The notes beneath the pieces were generated by a model, which made no database searches, was not told the origin of the DNA, and saw only the letters and a list, made by a program, of their open reading frames with translations. This document shows, piece after piece, positions 44,007 through 53,279 of a stretch of 64,000 bases of DNA; position 1 is the first letter of the stretch, and each line of letters begins with the position of its first letter. The translations under genes were made by a program, and so were the position numbers. The stretch is from Candidatus Gastranaerophilales bacterium (GTDB lineage: Bacteria > Cyanobacteriota > Vampirovibrionia > Gastranaerophilales > Gastranaerophilaceae), in NCBI GenBank assembly GCA_944324435.1, contig CALUWH010000003.1, forward strand, positions 1-64,000, given 5' to 3'.

Positions 44007-45136
44007 TCCATTCCTCCTAACATATAAAAAGACCCACAAATTATATTCAGTTTTTCCCCTGTCAATATATTTTTACCCGAAAATTCCGCGGCTGCAACCG
44101 GACATTTGGCTTGAAGCATTTCATAAGTGCAGGCGTTAGGATAATCAAAGCCGTATAAATAAACTTCATCACCCTCGCAAAACAAAATATTCATCATCTT
44201 TTCGTAATCTTTATTTTTCAGACAGCCGAACACATACCGCCTTTTATCGTTTGGAAAATAATAATCAAGATTATTCCTCAATGCCTGAATACCATTAGGG
44301 TTATGCGACGCATCAGCTATCAAATTCTTATCTGCAAAGTATTGGAACCGGCATGGGTTTTTGACTTTTTTTAATCCCGCAATTATTGTCTCATCAGAAA
44401 TATTTTTAAACAGATAATTAACCGCGCTAAGCGCAAGTGCAAGGTTATCAACCTGATGCAGTCCTTTAAGTGACAGAGCTTCGATATATTGGGGCGGAAC
44501 AAAAGGCGTTGTCAAAATAAACATTGAATCCATCTCATCGGCCTTGTCTCTAATTGCTTCAAATCCCATAGAGGTAATCACCGGACAGCCTTTTTTAATA
44601 ATTCCGGCTTTTTCAAACGCAATTTCTTCTTTTGTGTTCCCGAGCCTTTCTGTGTGGTCTAAGTCTATCTGTGTAATTATTGAACACAAGTTGTTTTTAA
44701 TAACGTTTGTTGCGTCAAACCTTCCGCCAAGCCCTGTTTCAAGGATGACAATATCAACATTTGAATACTTAAAATACAAAAACATGACAACAGTCAGTAT
44801 TTCAAATTCAGTTAAATGAACTCCGCAATTACAAACCTCAAACACATATTTTGCAAAAGTCTCCTTAGGAATCTCTACCCCTGAAACTTTTATTCTCTCC
44901 GTATAATCCCAAATATGCGGACTTGTATACAGCCCTGTTTTGTATCCGGCTTCCTGCAAGATAGAATCTAGTATTGTACATACAGAGCCCTTGCCGTTAG
45001 TTCCTGCAACATGGATATATTTTAAATCGTCCTGAGGGTTTCCGAATTTTTCCAACGCAGCGGAGATTCTATCCAAGCCCAATTCTATATAGAATTTCCC
45101 TTTGCTTGTTAAAAGTTTTATTGCCTCGTCGTACAT
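43982..45136 (-). CDS. folC: Bifunctional folylpolyglutamate/dihydrofolate synthase
   Basis: FolC adds glutamate to folates and may also make dihydrofolate. The 384-aa Mur-ligase-like protein has the P-loop VAGTNGKGSVCTILDSIL (about 43-60), SPHIWDYTERIKVSG and LETGLGGRFDATN. It overlaps gtrA (19 bases) and the DtxR-type gene (25 bases), so the group is tightly coupled. It is slightly shorter than the usual about 420 aa, with a compact C-terminal domain. Confidence 0.93.
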   Translation of the reverse strand: MYDEAIKLLTSKGKFYIELGLDRISAALEKFGNPQDDLKYIHVAGTNGKGSVCTILDSILQEAGYKTGLYTSPHIWDYTERIKVSGVEIPKETFAKYVFEVCNCGVHLTEFEILTVVMFLYFKYSNVDIVILETGLGGRFDATNVIKNNLCSIITQIDLDHTERLGNTKEEIAFEKAGIIKKGCPVITSMGFEAIRDKADEMDSMFILTTPFVPPQYIEALSLKGLHQVDNLALALSAVNYLFKNISDETIIAGLKKVKNPCRFQYFADKNLIADASHNPNGIQALRNNLDYYFPNDKRRYVFGCLKNKDYEKMMNILFCEGDEVYLYGFDYPNACTYEMLQAKCPVAAAEFSGKNILTGEKLNIICGSFYMLGGMEWLKSLQA

Positions 45137-45543
45137 TTTTGCTCCCTGTTTTTAACTCTGAAAGCGAATTTTTTGAACAAAATATATGTGAACACCGCAG
45201 CACAAAGTGTTGCGACAATCTGGGCAGCAAAAACGTTCAAATGCAGAACTTTTACAATAAATTCCAATAAACCTGCGTTAATCAGGTAGCTGAAAAACCA
45301 CGTAGTACAGCATTTTAAATACTCCTTAGCCCAGTTTCCTCCGCCTTTGAACACAAGGAATTTTTGTGTGGTGAAAGATACAACAGAAGAAATTGCCCAC
45401 GCAAGCGCAAGCGCTATTTGGTAAGCGCCCTCTCCCATTATAAGACATATTGCCGAATAAATAACATAAGATACGCCGGCATTGAATCCGCCGACAAAAA
45501 GGAATCTTATTTTATCCGATAAACTGAACCAATACTTTTTCAA
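45118..45543 (-). CDS. GtrA-family membrane protein
   Basis: The 141-aa protein has four helices and the GtrA pattern (IRFLFVGGFNAGVSYVIYSA, SFTTQKFLVFKGGG, KFAFRV). GtrA proteins are thought to move polyprenyl-linked sugars across the inner membrane. The start is taken as a TTG at 45543, with AAGGGGAA upstream. The open frame runs 16 codons further but into the GC-rich hairpin at 45561-45589. The partner glycosyltransferase is not adjacent. Confidence 0.85.
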   Translation of the reverse strand: MKKYWFSLSDKIRFLFVGGFNAGVSYVIYSAICLIMGEGAYQIALALAWAISSVVSFTTQKFLVFKGGGNWAKEYLKCCTTWFFSYLINAGLLEFIVKVLHLNVFAAQIVATLCAAVFTYILFKKFAFRVKNREQKCTTRQ

Positions 45544-45560
45544 AACTTCCCCTTTTATGA

Positions 45561-45589
45561 GGCGGCGCAAGCCTGCGGCTTGCGCCGCC
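45561..45589. terminator. GC-rich perfect hairpin between the phosphohexomutase and gtrA
   Basis: GGCGGCGCAAGCC (45561-45573) pairs perfectly with GGCTTGCGCCGCC (45577-45589) around TGC. No U-run follows on the minus strand, so it may attenuate rather than fully stop transcription from 45598. Its GC content is far above its surroundings. Confidence 0.7.
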
Positions 45590-45597
45590 ATATCAGA

Positions 45598-47859
45598 TTA
45601 GAACTTATAGTCGGGAATTACAAATTCTTCGTTGTTTGCATCTTTTTCCACAAACTGCAAGTAATACTCCATAGCGGTATCTTTAGATTTGTTGTAAAAA
45701 TCTTCGCTGATAAGCTCTCTATGTAATTCCGTTCTTTCTCCTGAGTAGTTGCCGAGAACGCGAGAGAATTTTTCTATCTCTTCAAGGTTTTCGCCGCCTG
45801 CGTATGCCTTTGTTTTTGCGTCGGTTCCGGATGGACGGATTTCGACATACTTGTTAGAAAATTCCAAATAAGTTCCGTCTCCGACAAATTTGATAGATTT
45901 TAAATCATCAAAACTCAATTCGGCAAACGCGCTGTTTAGAACTTTTCTCACTGCGCTAATGTCTGCAAGTCCTTCTCTTACTGCAATTGCAAGTGACAGA
46001 TAGAACAAATCATTCTTTGTTCTCTGCTTTTCGCCCTCAATTTTTGCCTGTTTAAGCTTCTCAATATCAGGCTCGGATTCGTTATAATATGCTATATCTT
46101 CTCTGACGTCATATTTTGCCGCAATATTGTTGGAATCAAAAATCTCCATAAGATATTCTGAAAGGGTTTTGTTCTCTTCTTCCAATTTAGCAGCGAGAGA
46201 AGATGCGACAATGATAGCTTCCGTAGCGCTTTTTTCGCGCATAGCAATGGCTTTTCTGCCTGCAAGTGATTCAATCATGTCTTCCGAGCCCATAATCATT
46301 CCGCCGGATTCTTCTCCGCCAAAGATTAAGCGCGGCTGAACACCGAGGTTGATTGAGTTTCCGAATACATCATCAACAATAACTTCTCCCTGAGGATTAT
46401 TTTTTATCTGCAGCTCAACTTTTTTCATTATGTTTGCAATTTCTTTGAATCCGACAGGAACATTGACAACCTTAATCTTGTGTGCCTTAGCCCACTCGTC
46501 CCACGAAAGCGCAGACGCTGTTGTCTTTATCATAAATCTCGGATGGTTTTTGAATTTGCCCTGTGCTTTTAACTGTTTGACACGGAAATCCATAAGCATT
46601 AAAAATGCTTGATTTGCGCTGTATATAGTCAAGATTCTTCTATCATCCAGAGGAATATATGAGATACCGTAATCATCAAGCGCCGGCTGGTTTCCGACAG
46701 CTTCTATCTGACATACTGTAAGCCTGTCATGGTCTGGGTCGGTGATTAAAACGATTGTACCCAGAGGATAATCCGCAAGAACCCTGTCATAATGAAGCGA
46801 CTCTATCACAGGGAAGAATCTCTCTCCGTTTGGTCTCTTGGCAACAACCGTTGCATCAACGGAATAATCATAAAAAACTTTGTTTCCCTTAGGGTCTGTG
46901 TCGTATTTTCCGATTGAATGGAAGAACGGGTCTTCTTCAATGTTATTCCAAGCATATTTATCCTGAATTCCGAGTTTTTCAAGCACCCTGCTCAGCGTTC
47001 TGTAAGCACATCCGCCTACACTTTCAATAAAAAGTTTTGATTTCATCTTTTTAACGCTGTCAAGATTCTGTGCTACACCGGATTTCAGGTATTCTACGTA
47101 TAAATCAATACCATCATTGAGTTTTGTCATAATCTCTTCGTCAATAAGCGGATCATTTTTCGCTGCTATTTTAATCTCGTAAGAGCCGTCTTTTTCTACA
47201 ATGTCAAAGATTTCCTGAATCTTGTTAACAAATTCCAAAGATTCTTCCGGCAAATACTGGCTTCCCTGAGAATTTAAATCCTTTGTTGCAGTTTTTACGG
47301 AAATACCATGGCTTGATGTAATATATTCGCCTCCGAGCAAGTCGAGTTTGAATGCCAAAAATGATGCAAGCCAAATAGGAATAGTCTTACGCTCTTTCGG
47401 TGTAAGTGTTTTAATTCCCTGTGCTGCCTGAATCCGCGCAATTGCGTCAAGATAGAGCGCTGAATTGTACCTGACTTCGCTTCCTACGAGCTTTAAGATT
47501 TCTTTGCCTTCATATTTATCCCTTGCAACAAGCGCCTTAGCAAGTGTTGCAAGCACAATTCCCACAAGGTTAATCGGAAACCTTGTATCCTGCGGATACA
47601 AAATATTCTGAGGGCCTCTGATGCCGGCTGTAGAAACTTGAGCTTCTTTAGAATAATTAGCAAACCATTCCAAAAGATTTAACCCCTCAGGGTTGCTCTC
47701 AGAGTGCGGATATAAATGTTCGCGCTTTAAAGTGAATGTAAATCCGCCTTCATTATCAAAGTTCATTAAATCTAAATTTTTTATGTAATCAGGAGTTTTG
47801 TCAAAAACATTTTTAAACAATTCTCCCTCTAATTCACAACCTGGTTTTAATTTATACAT
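45598..47859 (-). CDS. Phosphoglucomutase/phosphomannomutase-family protein (long form)
   Basis: The 753-aa alpha-D-phosphohexomutase is longer than the usual 450-580 aa. Markers are VSTAGIRGP (about 76-83), the phosphoserine loop EYITSSHGIS (Ser about 182-183), the Mg site ITDPDHDRLTV, the sugar loop GGEESGG and the phosphate loop RPSGTDAKTKAY. The extra length is an N-terminal extension of about 70 residues and insertions between domains 1 and 2. It should interconvert hexose-1- and hexose-6-phosphates for glycan synthesis; the exact sugar is unknown. Confidence 0.9.
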   Translation of the reverse strand: MYKLKPGCELEGELFKNVFDKTPDYIKNLDLMNFDNEGGFTFTLKREHLYPHSESNPEGLNLLEWFANYSKEAQVSTAGIRGPQNILYPQDTRFPINLVGIVLATLAKALVARDKYEGKEILKLVGSEVRYNSALYLDAIARIQAAQGIKTLTPKERKTIPIWLASFLAFKLDLLGGEYITSSHGISVKTATKDLNSQGSQYLPEESLEFVNKIQEIFDIVEKDGSYEIKIAAKNDPLIDEEIMTKLNDGIDLYVEYLKSGVAQNLDSVKKMKSKLFIESVGGCAYRTLSRVLEKLGIQDKYAWNNIEEDPFFHSIGKYDTDPKGNKVFYDYSVDATVVAKRPNGERFFPVIESLHYDRVLADYPLGTIVLITDPDHDRLTVCQIEAVGNQPALDDYGISYIPLDDRRILTIYSANQAFLMLMDFRVKQLKAQGKFKNHPRFMIKTTASALSWDEWAKAHKIKVVNVPVGFKEIANIMKKVELQIKNNPQGEVIVDDVFGNSINLGVQPRLIFGGEESGGMIMGSEDMIESLAGRKAIAMREKSATEAIIVASSLAAKLEEENKTLSEYLMEIFDSNNIAAKYDVREDIAYYNESEPDIEKLKQAKIEGEKQRTKNDLFYLSLAIAVREGLADISAVRKVLNSAFAELSFDDLKSIKFVGDGTYLEFSNKYVEIRPSGTDAKTKAYAGGENLEEIEKFSRVLGNYSGERTELHRELISEDFYNKSKDTAMEYYLQFVEKDANNEEFVIPDYKF

Positions 47860-47996
47860 AATCCTCTCCTATTTTTTACTAATTATACCACAAGAGATTT
47901 TGGGGAGAAAAAATCTTGCTTGATTTAGGTGTAACATCTTGCGATATTTTAATAAGTTTATACAGTTAATAACGGTATATTAAAGTATCAAACGCC

Positions 47997-50294
47997 CTAT
48001 CCGTCGATATCTATAGGACTTCTCTGGATTAAATCTATTGCTTCTCTTGCTGTAAATACTAAGTCTTCCGGAATGTTAGATATTGTGCAGAATTGTCTTA
48101 ATACATCTACAACGCGTTTGAATGAACGTACGATATCTCCTTCGCCCATATCAACTTCATCAATAATGGAATCCCACTCAGAACCGTTTGCCCACATTTC
48201 GATAAGCGGTGAATAGAAGCCGTTTATATACATTGGATCTTCTACATCATAATTTTTTTGTTTTTTATCCAGCTCGCGTCTTATATCTTTGATTTTGTTT
48301 AATCTCTTTCTAACAACCGTAGAAAGCGGAAGCTGTGAATACAAATCGGCTCTCATATCTTCTGTTGTAATTGCGCATATAACACTTGCCAATTCTGCAG
48401 GTGTAAGCCCTTCAAGAACCCCTGAAAAAATTATCTGGGCGAGGAATAGTTCGTTTTCAGAACGAATTTGAGATATTGTAACCCCTCTTTCTGTCGGATA
48501 ATCATCTTTAATGTAGCCATAATCCATAAGAACGGCTCTGTGCGCAAGAAATTTGTTCCAGAAAATATCTTTTTGCTTTTCAATCTCTTTATCAAGCGCT
48601 TTTTGTTTCGCTTCGTATCTTGCAAGGACATCCAGAGCTTTCATGTGTTTTTTAAATAATTTACACGTATCGCATTCATAGGAGTGCATTCTCTCAAGCA
48701 TCTGTTTTGTTTGACGCCCAAATTCTACAGCCTCCGGAGATAATGGACGGTTTTTCTTTTTCTCCTGTTTTTGTATTGTCTTAAATACTCTCCTGTTTTG
48801 AACATATATTTCACGGATTTTGTTGTATTCCAACAAATCCTCATTTGTTTTTTTGCAGTAACATTCAAAGGAATTGCACTCTTTTATTTTAGCTTCATTC
48901 ATATCATGGAGAGCTAACAGAGGCTCAATTCTTGAGCTTGAAGAATAATACCCGAAACTTTTTAATACAAGCTCTTTGGCTTCCTCCAGCGTGAATCTTT
49001 GAAGCAGATTAAGAACCATTGAATAACTTGGAGAAAATTTGCTTTCCAAAGGATTAGCATCACTCAGAACCAATTCCGCAACTTCTTCCGGTGTCTGGAA
49101 CGGCGAGCCTACAATGGTTACGTATCCAATCTCATCCATTCCGCGTCTTCCTGCCCTTCCTGACATCTGTAGAAACTCACTTGGGGTAAGCGTTCTATGT
49201 CCGTTGTCAGTCCTTTTGGTAATAGAACTGATTACAGTAGAGCGAGCAGGCATGTTAATCCCAGCAGCAAGCGTTTCGGTTGCAAAAACAACCTTTATTA
49301 ATCCTTTTTGGAAAAGCTTTTCAACAAGCACTTTCCAGCCCGGAAGCAATCCTGCATGGTGAGACGCTACTCCCAGAAGTAAATATTCTATGTGTTTGTT
49401 TTTGTACAGATATGGGTTCTCAGCGATATATTCATCAATAATCTCGCGTATCTGTTCTTGTTCTTTTGGAGTCACAAGACATAATGAAGCACAGCTTTCC
49501 ATCTGCTCATCGCATTTTTTGCGAGAGAATGTGAAATATATTGCAGGAAGCATATTTTTTTCCTGCAAATTTCTTACAACATCTTTGACAACATTACGTT
49601 TTTGCACTGCTTTACCGCGTCTAAATATTTTTTTCTCGGGTTTAATCTTATTATTCAAAGCTCCGCTAGGCGTAAGCAGCGGTAATAATGTATTTGGCTG
49701 CGATGAATCAAAATAATAGTATCTTAAAGGTACAGGCCTAAAATCTGTGTTAATAAGTTCAGTTTTAGAATGAACAGTATTTATCCACTCGGTTAATTTA
49801 TCGGCGTTAGCAACAGTTGCCGAAAGCGCAATAAGCTGAACATTTGTAGGACAGTAGATTATACTTTCTTCCCATACCGTACCTCTCTGTTCGTCATTCA
49901 TATAGTGAACTTCATCCAGAATAACATATCTGACATCTTTAAGGTTATCCGTTACCGAGCCGAAGTTAGTTCCATAAAGCATATTTCTGAAAACTTCCGT
50001 TGTCATAACAACAATCTGTCCGCTGCGGTTTATGGATGTATCTCCGGTCAGCAGTCCGACTTTGTCAGTGCCGTATTTTTCGGAAAAGTCATTGTATTTT
50101 TGGTTTGAAAGTGCTTTCAGAGGTGTTGTATAAAAAACTTTTTTCCCTTCTTTTAAAGCACAATGAATAGCGTGTTCTGCAATCACCGTTTTTCCTGCGC
50201 CTGTAGGTGCGCATACAACAACACTCTTGCCGTCTGATATACAATTGCAAGCTTGTTTTTGGAAATCATCCAGTTCAAAGGGAAAATCGTACAT
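47997..50294 (-). CDS. Ski2-like DExH-box RNA helicase with DSHCT-type C-terminus
   Basis: The 765-aa protein has Walker A APTGAGKTVIAEH (about 29-41), DEVHYMNDEQRG (motif II), SATVANADKL (motif III) and QMSGRAGRRGMDEIGYV (motif VI). A helical C-terminus of about 330 residues resembles the DSHCT region of Ski2/Mtr4 helicases. Such helicases occur in cyanobacteria, chloroplasts and actinobacteria and act in RNA turnover or rRNA processing. An internal CYCKK and a CDTCKLFKKH cluster could bind metal. It is monocistronic, with a divergent neighbour at 50466. Confidence 0.92.
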   Translation of the reverse strand: MYDFPFELDDFQKQACNCISDGKSVVVCAPTGAGKTVIAEHAIHCALKEGKKVFYTTPLKALSNQKYNDFSEKYGTDKVGLLTGDTSINRSGQIVVMTTEVFRNMLYGTNFGSVTDNLKDVRYVILDEVHYMNDEQRGTVWEESIIYCPTNVQLIALSATVANADKLTEWINTVHSKTELINTDFRPVPLRYYYFDSSQPNTLLPLLTPSGALNNKIKPEKKIFRRGKAVQKRNVVKDVVRNLQEKNMLPAIYFTFSRKKCDEQMESCASLCLVTPKEQEQIREIIDEYIAENPYLYKNKHIEYLLLGVASHHAGLLPGWKVLVEKLFQKGLIKVVFATETLAAGINMPARSTVISSITKRTDNGHRTLTPSEFLQMSGRAGRRGMDEIGYVTIVGSPFQTPEEVAELVLSDANPLESKFSPSYSMVLNLLQRFTLEEAKELVLKSFGYYSSSSRIEPLLALHDMNEAKIKECNSFECYCKKTNEDLLEYNKIREIYVQNRRVFKTIQKQEKKKNRPLSPEAVEFGRQTKQMLERMHSYECDTCKLFKKHMKALDVLARYEAKQKALDKEIEKQKDIFWNKFLAHRAVLMDYGYIKDDYPTERGVTISQIRSENELFLAQIIFSGVLEGLTPAELASVICAITTEDMRADLYSQLPLSTVVRKRLNKIKDIRRELDKKQKNYDVEDPMYINGFYSPLIEMWANGSEWDSIIDEVDMGEGDIVRSFKRVVDVLRQFCTISNIPEDLVFTAREAIDLIQRSPIDIDG

Positions 50295-50465
50295 AAAAAC
50301 CTCAGCTGTTCTTATTTATATTATATCATGAAGTTTACTGTTTTTAATATGCAAATTCATCGCCAAATTTTAATTAAAATTGTAAAAAAATATTCAAATA
50401 AGGGTTTACAAGCTATTAACCATGCGTTAAAATGGGGAAGAGATATAAAGAAAGTGTGTGTGATT

Positions 50466-50894
50466 ATGATTAGACCTGTTAATGCCTTAGCCCCTAAGGT
50501 ATTTTTCAAGGGGCAGTTTAGTGATTACGAAAATCCGGTAAGCAGAAAAGCAGAGAGAAGATTGGCATTGCTTAACGCAGGCGGAATTTCAGCCGTGCTT
50601 GGAGCCGTGACAACCGCCATCACAAGGAGTTATACTTCCTCCTGGAAGAGTGCGAGCTTATTTGGAATAGGTGCAGGCATTATTTCTATGCTGTTTTTAG
50701 CTCCGAAATTCCTTTACAAATCAGGTATCGATGCTTATGCAAAACAGAAAGAAATGGATGTTTTTACAAGAGAAAAAGAGGTGCAAAAAAAGCTGTTGGT
50801 AGATGTTAATGAAGCAATCGACGGACATAGTACGGATTTAGGCACAAAGCTTGAGAACTATTCAAAGTCTGTTGCAAGAAAGCTGGCGTCTTAA
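50466..50894 (+). CDS. Lineage-restricted small membrane protein
   Basis: The 142-aa product starts MIRPVNALAPKVFFKGQF and has a glycine-rich hydrophobic pair of helices (NAGGISAVLGAVTTAITRSY and SLFGIGAGIISMLFLAPKFL, about 38-95). A basic, charged tail follows. There is no signal peptide. The open frame extends 71 codons upstream, but that part overlaps the helicase promoter region and is AT-rich and non-coding in appearance. Its stop shares TTAA with the convergent next gene. Function is unknown. Confidence 0.6.
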   Translation: MIRPVNALAPKVFFKGQFSDYENPVSRKAERRLALLNAGGISAVLGAVTTAITRSYTSSWKSASLFGIGAGIISMLFLAPKFLYKSGIDAYAKQKEMDVFTREKEVQKKLLVDVNEAIDGHSTDLGTKLENYSKSVARKLAS

Positions 50895-51328
50895 TCCATA
50901 GGAGACGGTTTTCCGAAGCCGAAACCTTCTTTCATTATTGTGTAAACACCGTATCCGGCAAGTCCCCAGGCTCCAAGCTTGGCGGCAAACCCTTTGCCTG
51001 CGAGCGCAAACGAGGATAATACGGCAGGAATTATATTGTCTGCAAGCGACTCAAGTGTGCCGTGCACAAAGCCTTTAATTTTCCCCCAGACGGGGAAAAT
51101 CGGGCTGTCCATTCTGAAATCTTTAACTTTCTCCTGAATCATATTTTTGGTCGGGTTTTCAAAACTCAAAGTTCGCGTTGAATCATGAACTCTTATGAAG
51201 TGGTCTGCCGTCTCGAGCTGCGAAATTTTTCTGGAATTTTCCTTGCCAACAGACCAGGCATCATACACAATTGCGCTCATGCCTGCGATTCCTGCTGTTC
51301 TACATGCAATTTTAGCAAGGGTTTTCAT
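50891..51328 (-). CDS. Small membrane-associated protein of unknown function
   Basis: The 145-aa product has a hydrophobic N-terminus (CRTAGIAGMSAIVYDAWSVG), a charged middle and a second Ala/Gly-rich stretch (SSFALAGKGFAAKLGAWGLA). AAGGAT precedes the ATG. It follows the gene at 51341 by 12 bases, so the two are probably cotranscribed. Confidence 0.6.
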   Translation of the reverse strand: MKTLAKIACRTAGIAGMSAIVYDAWSVGKENSRKISQLETADHFIRVHDSTRTLSFENPTKNMIQEKVKDFRMDSPIFPVWGKIKGFVHGTLESLADNIIPAVLSSFALAGKGFAAKLGAWGLAGYGVYTIMKEGFGFGKPSPMD

Positions 51329-51340
51329 TGTGGTTTATCC

Positions 51341-52318
51341 TTATTTTTGAGTTTTTTCACTTTGTTCATTTTCTTTTGCCGCAGGATCCGGAATTGTTTT
51401 TACTTCCCTGCCTGCTGACATTTTAAGAAGTATATCCGCTGCCTGCAACACGTCCTCCTTGTCGGCGTTCGGATTCTGTTGAATTGTCTGTAAAAGGTGA
51501 ACAGTATATTCATTACCGCTGGCAAGCTGGGAATTAAATGCACTCAAGGATGCAATTCTTATAAGTTTTGCAGGATCCTGAAGCATTTTATTCAAAAGTG
51601 CATTTAAAGCTGCATCGTCAAATCTTGATTTGTCTTCGTCCAGACGGGTCAAAATTTCTTTTGATGCCATAAGCCTTATTTCTTGATTAGGATTATTCAA
51701 ATAATTTTCTAAAGATTTAATATATTCGTCCGTAAGAGCAACTACATTTTTTTTCTGCTTATTTTCTTCTTCCAGTTTTAAGGCATTTTCACGAGCATCT
51801 AAATCATCAATAATATTTTGAGATTTTTCCAAATTTTGCGGTTCGGATTTCTCTGCAGTCATTTCTGTTGCTGAAGAGTCTTTAAGAGTTCCTTTATCTT
51901 TGACATTATTTGCGGCGCTATCCGCCTCCGGTATCGGATTTAAGTTTTTATCCGATACTGTTTCCTGAGCCGGAGACCCCGGAGAGTTTGTTTGAGGCAT
52001 CATAGCGGCTTTTTCGTCAGGATTATTGTACTGGTAATTATAGTTATTCAGATAATATTGCGGAGGATAGCTCCCGGGATATTGCAAGGCCTGTTCTCCT
52101 GCTGTATAAGGTAGCTGCGGAGGTACACTGACGGGAGCAGGTTGTGTTAAATATGCTGCCTCTGCCGCAGACCTTGGCATCATATTACAATATTGTCCGG
52201 AATAATACGGTACTGCACAAGGTGAAGGCATACCCTGAGCGGCATTCACCGTCGGATTTGCTATCTGGATAGTTACGCCTGAATAGTTGGGCTGTGGATT
52301 AATCATTGGATTTGTCAT
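51341..52318 (-). CDS. Protein with disordered Pro/Tyr-rich N-terminus and HEAT-like C-terminus
   Basis: The 325-aa product has about 110 residues rich in Pro, Tyr, Gln and Asn (PQLPYTAGEQALQYPG, YYLNNYNYQYNN), an acidic linker, and two to three HEAT-like helical pairs from about 195 (EYIKSLENYLNNPNQEIRLM, NALLNKMLQDPAKLIRIASL). It recalls the layout of the TPR protein at 41187: disordered N-terminus plus helical repeat. A scaffolding role is a guess. No signal peptide or catalytic motif is seen. Confidence 0.65.
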   Translation of the reverse strand: MTNPMINPQPNYSGVTIQIANPTVNAAQGMPSPCAVPYYSGQYCNMMPRSAAEAAYLTQPAPVSVPPQLPYTAGEQALQYPGSYPPQYYLNNYNYQYNNPDEKAAMMPQTNSPGSPAQETVSDKNLNPIPEADSAANNVKDKGTLKDSSATEMTAEKSEPQNLEKSQNIIDDLDARENALKLEEENKQKKNVVALTDEYIKSLENYLNNPNQEIRLMASKEILTRLDEDKSRFDDAALNALLNKMLQDPAKLIRIASLSAFNSQLASGNEYTVHLLQTIQQNPNADKEDVLQAADILLKMSAGREVKTIPDPAAKENEQSEKTQK

Positions 52319-52424
52319 ACAGTTTTCCCTTTTTTACACACTTATTTATATAAAGTCTATAATAAAACAGAAATTGCCTGTTTTGGATATTTTTGTTACG
52401 ATATGTAAAGGAATAGAGGTGTGA

Positions 52425-53273
52425 ATGAGTATCAGCGTATTAGATTGCACTTTAAGAGACGGTGCTTACGTAGTAAAAGACGGATTTGGAATTGAGCGTA
52501 TTAGAGGCATTATTGAGAGTCTGGTTTCTGCAAAAGTTGACATCATTGAATGCGGCTGGCTTCGTGATGGCGAGTTACCAAAAGACTCTGTTTTTTTTAA
52601 TTCACCGTCTGATTTTTGCCTTAGAAAAAACGGCGCAAAATACGCACTAATGTTTGATTATGGTAAGTACGACATAAAACAGATGCCTCAAAACAACGGT
52701 GTAATCGACATTATAAGAATTGCTTTTAATCGGATAAACCTTAATGATATTATGCAAATTGCCGAACAAACAGCAGACAAAGGGTATGATGTGTTTTTGC
52801 AGCCGTCAAACACGATAGAATATAATAATGATGATATAAAAAGACTTTGTGAAATTGCAAATCAGGCTAAAGTTAAGGCCTTATACATTGTGGATACATA
52901 CGGTTCGATGTTTCCGAAAGATTTAGACAGAATAACCGCCTTATATACAGAATCAGTTAATCCGGAAATTGCAATCGGGTTTCATTCACATAACGGGATT
53001 CAGCTTTCTTTTGCTTTGTCAATACAATTTGCGGAAAAGATGACCGGCAATGTAATCATTGACTCTTCGCTATGTGGAATCGGCCGAGGCGCCGGAAATA
53101 CCAAATCGGAACTTCTGCTGGAATATTTGAAAAACTACAATACAGAAGCCGTCTGGAACTGTATTCGCCATGATATTGCACCTTTATATAAAGACTACAA
53201 CTGGGAATACACACCGGAAAGAGCCTTCAAAGGCTTGAAAGGGCTGCATCCCGATTCCTGTATAACTTTGTGA
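52425..53273 (+). CDS. DRE-TIM metallolyase (HMG-CoA lyase/homocitrate synthase-like aldolase)
   Basis: The 282-aa TIM-barrel protein has LDCTLRDGAYVV at the N-terminus (the Arg-Asp catalytic pair) and GFHSHNGIQLSFALS with the two metal-binding His. DSSLCGIGRGAGNTKSELLL follows. These define the HMGL-like family. Relatives act on pyruvate-derived substrates (4-hydroxy-2-oxovalerate aldolase, isopropylmalate synthase) or occur in surface-glycan clusters. The C-terminal domain of the synthases is missing, so an aldolase/lyase is favoured. AGAGGTGTG precedes the ATG. The substrate is unknown. Confidence 0.82.
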   Translation: MSISVLDCTLRDGAYVVKDGFGIERIRGIIESLVSAKVDIIECGWLRDGELPKDSVFFNSPSDFCLRKNGAKYALMFDYGKYDIKQMPQNNGVIDIIRIAFNRINLNDIMQIAEQTADKGYDVFLQPSNTIEYNNDDIKRLCEIANQAKVKALYIVDTYGSMFPKDLDRITALYTESVNPEIAIGFHSHNGIQLSFALSIQFAEKMTGNVIIDSSLCGIGRGAGNTKSELLLEYLKNYNTEAVWNCIRHDIAPLYKDYNWEYTPERAFKGLKGLHPDSCITL

Positions 53274-53279
53274 AAAATT

